Assembly (NCBI GenBank): GCA_964428355.1 | Contig: CAYRYU010000055.1 | Span: 1-47,487 of the forward strand | Length of the DNA stretch: 47,487 bases | From: CAYRYU01 sp964428355 | GTDB lineage: Bacteria > Muiribacteriota > Ozemobacteria > Ozemobacterales > Ozemobacteraceae | Reading direction: 5' to 3' | Shown here: positions 42,801-47,487 of the stretch, piece after piece | Numbering within the stretch: the stretch's first letter is position 1 | How the letters are laid out: each line of letters opens with the position of its first letter | Notes under the pieces: model-generated | Seen by the model: the letters and a program-made list of their open reading frames with translations, nothing else | Told to the model about the DNA's origin: nothing | Databases searched by the model: none | Position numbers and translations under genes: made by a program

Positions 42801-42909
42801 CCGCCAGCATCCGGTCTGCCGCCTCGAAGGGAGGTTCCCCGACGACACCACCGTTGTGGCTGTAGAAATCTGTGAAGGGGTGGCTATTTCGTCAGGCGGT
42901 AATCGTTGA
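39871..42909 (+). CDS. Membrane SpoIIE-type (PP2C) phosphatase with HAMP domain, second of a tandem pair
   Basis: 1012 residues from GTG 39871, which has AGGA six bases upstream; ATG 39979 just before the first helix is an alternative. Architecture is the same as the preceding gene: helix (GWIVAFFLLGLPLLLADSF), long extracytoplasmic region, two helices (about 330-380), second sensor region, helix (LVAAFAAFAAFLGIML), HAMP (QPVRAMAEAVEAVRDKRFDR), PP2C domain from about 770. Ligands LGGDYFDY, HGDVTGHG, YSDG and PDDTT are all present, so it should be active. The PP2C parts of the pair are strongly alike (both have YNCGNPFP), while the sensor parts share only their plan, which suggests duplication and then divergence in signal. 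The 3' end overlaps the convergent nuclease-like gene by 26 bases. Confidence 0.9.
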   Translation: MIDGARPWAGPEKLRHPGENGTQASPTRRHPWATGPMGKGWIVAFFLLGLPLLLADSFLARYVDLSLGALEDRRFRNLEAFQQGLVKLKEPETLILRTLNRLVLRAERSPDRLKKVTALARGLAKRYPRLFSFNVFGPDGGIRFRWGDDASPELPMRVRDLLHYARLKGKNPGFAGFPELARYLGQRQRFQRCDGLVSRNWLDVSKRSWKSWAFFHDDPEFSLLVHVHKGGFDPLIGIRHSLGRRNPRAQLRVNIVDLDTLSPLSCSDEEYFGKAAQVIARVNREPVTRLIQFGRIWSVDRIDSRYLLLCSFPHAAATMRSNRLVPFRLAGAILFLLGWTTAAILMGMARGPAVSLRWKLLGLFLVVGGLPGLILAFLGETYIRVQEGARMMEVEEGARTSLENFEERFPQAFRLCERWLDRVLRAESGKIPRWLERLCKPLRDFLEAHSCNSVYMVGTRHPTIVLKRGNETEESGKLRIFTQFLQVILRQVRGELRQRDQVFIMQLGIGAEQTLGMDFEQLMNHYLSNEGRIVPMSFGSTESFTCIRTLPVEAREKETILAAHWSTGDLENLYFSRNLPMKPFESGTEIVLVRWKGWEGLTRIPPSRVPVKFKGKPFSTIHRDFPHLPGRPLGAGFWGFFERLRSRQQKMGGRIQYKNQSCLVYGIPGTRFPGYGLFAITPLTSVRKDVALLEKRLGGLVAAFAAFAAFLGIMLSRQFLQPVRAMAEAVEAVRDKRFDRRVPASSDDELGILGTRFNVMLSGLAEMVDAKLVQQELLPKIALEAGPFRVFGHSVTTSDLGGDYFDYLVLPEDRLLVLHGDVTGHGVGAALVMAMVKGIVNHLGHAGVSGPALVNSLSGVVNRVTRRELMMTLGVLDMDIRTGKMTLYNCGNPFPFIVCPDGSAKEIEAAGKLVGFSPSLSVVPASFELMPGERLVFYSDGLVEPLAAFSQDPYGEFLRLLVRLRTLPIQDFCREVIRQHPVCRLEGRFPDDTTVVAVEICEGVAISSGGNR

Positions 42910-43792
42910 TCACGCAGCCGTGGTCGGAGTAACCCTCGTCGAAACCTACCACCCGGGCGTTCCCGCCGGTGATATCGCCGTGGATGAAATGGTAGTCGAT
43001 CTTGACCCCGGGCTTGTTCATGTAGGTGGAAGTCAGATTGGAGGTGCAATCCTTCATCTTTCCGCTCAAAAGCTTGACCGGCTCTGAGTGGGGGCGGAGG
43101 TTGAAATCGCCTACCAGGATGACAGGTTCCGCGCTCTTTTCGACCATGGCCCAGATCTCCTCCACCTGCTTCGATGACTCCTCCTTTTTCAGGCTCAGGT
43201 GGGCGACGAAAACGCGGAGTCGCTTTCCCTTCCCCAGGTCGAGAACGGCCTCGACGCATCCACGGGGCTCGTTCTTGGGGTCTGTCGAAAACAGGTTGTG
43301 TTTCACCGAGGAGAGGATCGGGAATCTCGAAACCACGGCATTTCCTCCAGTGGCGAGAATCCCGAACCATCCGTGGGAAACGTTTTCGTGATACTTGTAA
43401 TTGAACCCAAGCCGTTTCGCGATGTATTTCGGCTGGTCGATGAGGCCGACCCTGATGTCATGGCAGGAAATCTCGGTGAATCCGATGATGTCGACTTTCT
43501 CTTTCTTGAGCATGTCGGCGATTCCGCGGAGGTTCTTCAGTTTGCCTCGCTCGTTCTGCCATCCGCTCTCGTTCCCCCGGGCATGGGCGATATTGTAACC
43601 GGCAACCCGGATGTTGACGATCGCGGTTCCGCTGGCTTTGGATCCCACGCCGCCTGAGCCCGAACCTGAAACCGAAACGGACTTTCCGACATTGACCGGA
43701 TCCTCGACGAAGGGTGTTGAACCCGCGAAGAGGATCGAAACCGACGTTGCGAGAAGAAACAGGGTTCCAAGGATGGATTTCGTTCTAATCAT
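42884..43792 (-). CDS. Secreted endonuclease/exonuclease/phosphatase (DNase I-like) family enzyme
   Basis: 302 residues; GGGGGAG six bases before the ATG at 43792. Signal peptide 1-24 (cleavage near LFAGS), then a Ser/Gly-rich linker (39-55). The four-layer DNase I fold carries every catalytic element: VAGYNIAH (Asn67), GFTEIS (Glu107), VAHLS (His198), LVGDFN (Asp229, Asn231), IDYHF (Asp266), SDHG (Asp290, His291). The substrate may be DNA, a phosphoinositide-like lipid or another phosphodiester; families with this fold include secreted nucleases and sphingomyelinases, and the sequence alone does not decide. It would act outside the cytoplasm. It is convergent with the second phosphatase and divergent from the lipoprotein gene at 43935. 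Confidence 0.9.
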   Translation of the reverse strand: MIRTKSILGTLFLLATSVSILFAGSTPFVEDPVNVGKSVSVSGSGSGGVGSKASGTAIVNIRVAGYNIAHARGNESGWQNERGKLKNLRGIADMLKKEKVDIIGFTEISCHDIRVGLIDQPKYIAKRLGFNYKYHENVSHGWFGILATGGNAVVSRFPILSSVKHNLFSTDPKNEPRGCVEAVLDLGKGKRLRVFVAHLSLKKEESSKQVEEIWAMVEKSAEPVILVGDFNLRPHSEPVKLLSGKMKDCTSNLTSTYMNKPGVKIDYHFIHGDITGGNARVVGFDEGYSDHGCVINDYRLTK

Positions 43793-43934
43793 CTTGTTCT
43801 CCCCCATTGATCTTTTTTTTATTTTACCATCCGGTCCCGGAAAAGTTTCAGCCTCCCGGAGAAATGTTTCTCCTTCCCAAAGAAAATCTCTTCGATTTCC
43901 GCGGTTTTGCCGATGTGGGGGATGGAGTGTCGCC

Positions 43935-44852
43935 ATGAAAGCAACCATCCGCCGATTTCTCGACCGGCTTTTCAGGCTTTTCCCGTCGATTCACCCGGGG
44001 AGAGCGGGAAAGCCCTGGTTTCTTGGCCTTGCAGCGATAGGGGGATTTGTCATTTCGGGCCTCTTCCTGTCGGGATGCAACGTTTTCGACGCTCTCGATA
44101 CCTCAACCTCCGATCGAAGCCAGAAGGACCTTCTCAACGAAGGGAACATCGCCCTCGAATCGGGTGATTTCGGAGTTGCGAACGAGCTCTTTTCACGCCT
44201 CTACGACCAGGGCACCCAGACCGATGCGGTGCTGCGGGGAAGGGGAGAAGCCCTCGCGGGGATGGCGGGTTTCACCGTCCTGAAAATTCTGGATGTCCTC
44301 CAAAACGGCACTGGTCCCTACGACAAGGGAACGATCTTCTTTCGCACGGCCTATCTGATTTCCGACCGCCCGGGACTCGAAGCGGGGCTCTCCTTCATGA
44401 TGAGGATCGGACAACCGGATCACAGCGACCGGATTTCAAGGGCACTGATGAAGGTTGCCGTTGCCACAAGGCTGATACTCGAGAAATACGATACCAACAA
44501 GAACAAGAAGCTGGACATCTACGACCAGATCGATTTCGACACCAACGACGCAAACACACCCGCCTGGCCCAACCTTTTCCCCAAGCTCGTGACCGGTCCA
44601 TCCTCCGATGGATCGACTCTGGAACAAGCTTTTCTCGACCTTGCCTACGGGTTCGACGGCAGGGGGGACGAGTGGACATTTCTCAGCCCTTACGGCCAGA
44701 GGCGGGTAACCGGAACCTACACTCCTTCCGCGAGGCGGACCATCACTGCCCTGGGTGATTTCGTCGATCGACTCGAAGCTGTGAATCCCCATTTCAACCT
44801 GAACGAATCCACGTTCATCGAGGGGATCCGGAACCTGGACGGCGAGGATTGA
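43935..44852 (+). CDS. Lipoprotein with TPR-like region and an EF-hand-type loop
   Basis: 305 residues; GGAG seven bases before the ATG. A long N-terminal arm precedes the hydrophobic core, ending in the lipobox LFLSGC (Cys48). Residues 63-110 look like a TPR pair (DLLNEGNIALESGDFGVANE, LFSRLYDQG, then a second helix pair). Residues 186-197 (D-T-N-K-N-K-K-L-D-I-Y-D) fit an EF-hand calcium loop with Asp at positions 1 and 12 and Asn at 3 and 5; further Asp/Asn residues follow. The next gene, an outer-membrane barrel, starts three bases after this one, so the two likely form an envelope unit. I do not recognise a named family. Confidence 0.75.
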   Translation: MKATIRRFLDRLFRLFPSIHPGRAGKPWFLGLAAIGGFVISGLFLSGCNVFDALDTSTSDRSQKDLLNEGNIALESGDFGVANELFSRLYDQGTQTDAVLRGRGEALAGMAGFTVLKILDVLQNGTGPYDKGTIFFRTAYLISDRPGLEAGLSFMMRIGQPDHSDRISRALMKVAVATRLILEKYDTNKNKKLDIYDQIDFDTNDANTPAWPNLFPKLVTGPSSDGSTLEQAFLDLAYGFDGRGDEWTFLSPYGQRRVTGTYTPSARRTITALGDFVDRLEAVNPHFNLNESTFIEGIRNLDGED

Positions 44853-44854
44853 GG

Positions 44855-45979
44855 ATGAACACGAGAACAAGATGGGGAATCTTCGCCATTCTGCTTCTGA
44901 TATGGTTCGGTGCGGTTTGCCCCGCGTCGGGGGAAAGCCCTTATGCCCACCCGTTCAGCTATGAGACTGTCCGGACCCTGGCAATGGGGGGAACTTCGGT
45001 CGCCGTCGCGGATGACGAGCAGGCCCTGTTCACGAACCCTGCGGGCCTTGGCCAGATCGAGGACAAGGGATTCGCCGTCCTGAACGCCAAAGGTGAGATC
45101 AACCAGGATTTCCGGAGGGTCAAGAACAAGACCGACGGTCTTTCGGACGCGGATACACCCCAATCGCGTGCCTCGAACGACGCGATCCTTACCAGTGTGA
45201 TGGGCCAGCGGGCACGGACCTCGCTTTCAAACCTCGCTTACTACCTCGGCGGGAAGGGCTTTGGAGCCGGTTTTCTCTACCAGGAGACGTCCGAAATCAG
45301 GGTGATCCGTCCGACGAGCCCGAAACTGAGAACGATGGGTGACATCGATTCCGTTCTGACGGGTTCTATCGCCCGTCCCATCATGGGGAGCCGGACCGTC
45401 TTCAACGCGAAGGCCAACGGGTGGTGGGGCGCAACCCTGAAGTTCATCTCCCGACGGTCCATCGACAGGGAATACGATGCGCGGGATTTCGGACAGGTCT
45501 CCGAAAATGATCTCAGGCGAGCACAGTTCAAGGGTCCCGCGGTTGATTGTGACGGGGGAATCCTCTGGCGGTTGAGGAACCCCTACAACCAGACCGTGGG
45601 CCTGTTCGTGGGCAACCTCTTCGAATCCGAGTTCGATCCCCTGATCGGGCACCTCCATCGCCAGGTGGGTATCGGAACCGCGTTGCGGCCCCTTTTCGGG
45701 CCGCAGGAGCGGAACGACAAACTCCTGCTCACCGCCGATCTCTGGGATATCAATGGGGAGGGCACCTTCTGGTCCCGACTGCGCCTGGGAGCCGAGGCCC
45801 GCTTGCGATCCTGGCTCAAGATCCAGGGCGGGATCCGCGGGGGATACCTGACCGCGGGTGCTTCTGGGAAGTTCCGCGAGGCAAGAGTGCAGATCGCCAC
45901 CTACTCGGAGGAAACGGGAACCCGGCCGGGGGATCTGGAAGACCGTAGATACAGCCTCTCCATCAACTTCGAATTCTGA
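44855..45979 (+). CDS. Outer-membrane beta-barrel protein of the PorV/TraF-like type
   Basis: 374 residues. Signal peptide 1-27 (MNTRTRWGIFAILLLIWFG, cleavage near ASGE). The mature N-terminus has the RTLAMGGTSVAVADD and ALFTNPAGLG pattern shared by PorV, UPF0164 and conjugal TraF-like barrels of the FadL-like fold. The rest alternates polar and hydrophobic residues as in membrane strands, and the chain ends SLSINFEF with the terminal Phe typical of outer-membrane proteins. It probably takes part in transport or protein export across the outer membrane. It starts right after the TPR-like lipoprotein (two bases between stop and ATG), the likely partner. Confidence 0.8.
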   Translation: MNTRTRWGIFAILLLIWFGAVCPASGESPYAHPFSYETVRTLAMGGTSVAVADDEQALFTNPAGLGQIEDKGFAVLNAKGEINQDFRRVKNKTDGLSDADTPQSRASNDAILTSVMGQRARTSLSNLAYYLGGKGFGAGFLYQETSEIRVIRPTSPKLRTMGDIDSVLTGSIARPIMGSRTVFNAKANGWWGATLKFISRRSIDREYDARDFGQVSENDLRRAQFKGPAVDCDGGILWRLRNPYNQTVGLFVGNLFESEFDPLIGHLHRQVGIGTALRPLFGPQERNDKLLLTADLWDINGEGTFWSRLRLGAEARLRSWLKIQGGIRGGYLTAGASGKFREARVQIATYSEETGTRPGDLEDRRYSLSINFEF

Positions 45980-46281
45980 TCCGAAGGACTGCGGCCAGTT
46001 TTGCCACCGAGTCACAGAGAACGTGCGAAAGAATCAACCGACGGAGTAAGGGAACGATAACGAAGAATTTTCGCCACGGATAAACACGGATCAACACTGA
46101 TTTTCCCAAAATCCAATCCGTGTTCATCCGTGAAAATCCGTGGCAAGAGCATTCTTTGGCGATTTTTTCACGGCTTCAGGGGACACCGAGGCCCCAATCC
46201 TGTTGAACTCGGCAGAGTGAACCCAGATTCCCGAGAAAGGCTTGGAAAGCGCGGACTTTGGTCCGCGGGGCCATCTTGCTT
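45980..46281. other. Convergent intergenic region
   Basis: 302 bases between the barrel gene and the ankyrin gene, dominated by the inverted repeat at 46073-46144. The remainder shows no gene or clear signal. Confidence 0.5.
46073..46144. repeat. Inverted repeat of the CCACGGATAAACACGGAT type
   Basis: Two 30-base arms, GCCACGGATAAACACGGATC onward and its inverted partner ending AATCCGTGGC, match at about 25 of 30 positions around a short AT-rich centre. Closely similar intergenic repeats occur in many unrelated environmental bacteria. It lies between convergent genes and may serve as a two-way terminator. Confidence 0.75.
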
Positions 46282-47487
46282 TTATCCCTCCCGGGTGGAA
46301 ACCAGGGCTGCCATGAGAATGACCGGGATCGCGATCTTCAAACGGCTCCGACTTCTCCTGGGCCTCGGGGTAGGGGAATCGGCATTGGCGCCGATTGCAG
46401 CCTTTCGGACTTGGGCGGTCCTGAAGTCTCCACCGGAAAAATTCTTAACGGGTGGGACGAACTCCGTATTGGTATTGGAGGAGTAGCTGGCCTGGATGAC
46501 CCCTCCCCTGCGGGTTCCGCAGGCGAGTGTTTCGGGAACCTGCCCCAGCCCATTGGGGGGCGGAGTTGCGACTTTTCCGAGGGCAATGGCCGTGCGTTCG
46601 GCCCTGGCCCTACGCTGATGGACTGCAACCCGGTCGGTCTCCCGCTTTTCAAAGATCGTCTGCAGGAGGGAAAGTGCGATACCAGGAGAAGAGTGGCACG
46701 AGGCCAGCCTCAAGGGGGAAACCCCCTTCTCGTCCCTCTTGAAGGGGTTGGCTCCCGAAGCGACGAACAGTGAAACGATCTTTTGATTCTTCCCGGCGAT
46801 TGCGTAATGAAGAGGGGTCCATCCGGAGCTGTCACGCGCTTCGAGGTTGGCGCGGAAACCAAGAAGCAGTTCAACGAAAGGTTCCCGGCCGAGGAATGCC
46901 GCCGCGTGCAGAAGGGTCGAACCCTGCTCGTCACGCGAGTCTACAAGGGCGGGATGTTCTTTCAAGAAGGCCTGGAACCCGGGGAAATCGTTCCGGCGCA
47001 TGAGTCCGATGAGCCTTCTGACCCCTTGGATCCCATCAACCCCCGCGCTGTTGAGAGTGTCTGGCCCGCCGCGCTCAATCGAGGAGGTTTTTCGGAACCC
47101 GGACCGGGGGACGGTCGATTTCTCCGGTCGGGAGGGAAAATCAGCCTTTGAACGGATGATGTCCCGGCAAAATCGACGGAAGTGACCTTCGGGAGCCCAA
47201 TCCAGGGGCTTCTGGCCGCGGTTGTTCTTGAATTCCGGGTCGGCCCCGCGTTTCAAAAGGGCTTTGACCATTCCGGCGTGCTGGTTCGCCATGGCGAAAT
47301 GAAGAGGGGTGTTTCCCTGGGAATCGGCGGAGTTGCAGTCGGCACCGTGCTCGATCAGGCTCGATGCGATCCTCGACCGCCTGGTGGAGACCGCATAGTG
47401 CAGGGGGGTCCAGCCCTGGGAGTCCGTGCCGTTCGGATCGCTCTGAAACCTGATCAGGAGTTCCACCGTCCGGAACTTCCCCTGGAA
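46282..47487 (-). CDS. Ankyrin-repeat protein, 5' end beyond the window
   Basis: 402 codons are visible and the frame is open to the right edge, so the start is outside; the GTG at 47466 is inside a repeat and not a likely start. Two ankyrin blocks are seen: GWTPLHYAVSTRRSRIASSL, GNTPLHFAMANQHAGMVKAL with GADPEFKNNRGQKPLDWA; then, after a linker of about 90 residues, GSTLLHAAAFLGREPFVELL and GWTPLHYAIAGKNQKIVSLF. The C-terminal 100 residues are basic and Pro-rich, with a hydrophobic stretch near the very end (LKIAIPVILMAALVS) that could be a tail anchor. Ankyrin arrays bind other proteins; the partner is unknown. Confidence 0.85.
   Translation of the reverse strand, partial: FQGKFRTVELLIRFQSDPNGTDSQGWTPLHYAVSTRRSRIASSLIEHGADCNSADSQGNTPLHFAMANQHAGMVKALLKRGADPEFKNNRGQKPLDWAPEGHFRRFCRDIIRSKADFPSRPEKSTVPRSGFRKTSSIERGGPDTLNSAGVDGIQGVRRLIGLMRRNDFPGFQAFLKEHPALVDSRDEQGSTLLHAAAFLGREPFVELLLGFRANLEARDSSGWTPLHYAIAGKNQKIVSLFVASGANPFKRDEKGVSPLRLASCHSSPGIALSLLQTIFEKRETDRVAVHQRRARAERTAIALGKVATPPPNGLGQVPETLACGTRRGGVIQASYSSNTNTEFVPPVKNFSGGDFRTAQVRKAAIGANADSPTPRPRRSRSRLKIAIPVILMAALVSTREG

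Overview
The window is a high-GC piece of a scaffold from a metagenome-like draft assembly: it holds three runs of exactly 100 N (21003-21102, 24333-24432, 26920-27019). I see no rRNA, tRNA, CRISPR array, phage module or transposase. The host was probably a diderm, heterotrophic, free-living bacterium. The signs are a type IV pilus/type II secretion secretin, lipoprotein signal peptides, an outer-membrane barrel ending in Phe, secreted amylase and other secreted proteins, and SpoIIE-type phosphatase/STAS signalling with large HEAT-repeat proteins. This mix recalls Candidatus Riflebacteria (Ozemobacteria) and similar lineages, but that placement is inference and no marker gene in the window proves it.

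Layout. (1) 1-2522, minus: secreted RHS-repeat protein running off the left edge. (2) 3021-5988, plus: pilN-like, pilO/pilP-like fusion and secretin, overlapping each other. (3) 12810-6053, minus: a tight three-gene operon of a membrane-anchored PQQ-type beta-propeller, a phosphohistidine-swivel dikinase resembling rifampin phosphotransferase/PEP synthase, and a DUF106 (EMC3/Oxa1-like) membrane protein. (4) 16922-13110, minus: degenerate GGDEF protein, 2Fe-2S and FAD subunits of a molybdenum hydroxylase without a catalytic subunit, and a GH57 alpha-glucan hydrolase. (5) 17363-20706: a STAS protein, a lipoprotein glutaredoxin, and a convergent pair of paralogues of an unrecognised family. (6) 20922-26815: secreted GH13 amylase, HEAT/proline-rich protein, IPT/TIG lipoprotein and NCS2 nucleobase permease. 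Gap 1 lies inside the amylase tail and gap 2 truncates both the HEAT and the IPT gene. (7) 27020-31557: a giant secreted protein with two C-terminal beta-trefoil-like regions; its start lies in gap 3. (8) 31553-34095: a 251-bp inverted-repeat element, a STAS protein and a HEAT-repeat protein. (9) 34247-42909, plus: glycosidase-like secreted protein, MOSC protein and two tandem SpoIIE-type phosphatases. (10) 42884-47487: secreted DNase I-like enzyme, lipoprotein plus outer-membrane barrel pair, and an ankyrin-repeat protein running off the right edge.

How the parts may work together. The two large membrane phosphatases and the two STAS proteins are the standard parts of a partner-switching pathway, although one STAS protein lacks the phosphorylatable residue. 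The GH13 (secreted) and GH57 (cytoplasmic) enzymes point to starch or glycogen use. The propeller/dikinase/DUF106 operon is the strongest candidate for an undescribed system. Several genes have a sigma70-type -10 box only 8-9 bases before the start codon, suggesting leaderless or near-leaderless transcripts.
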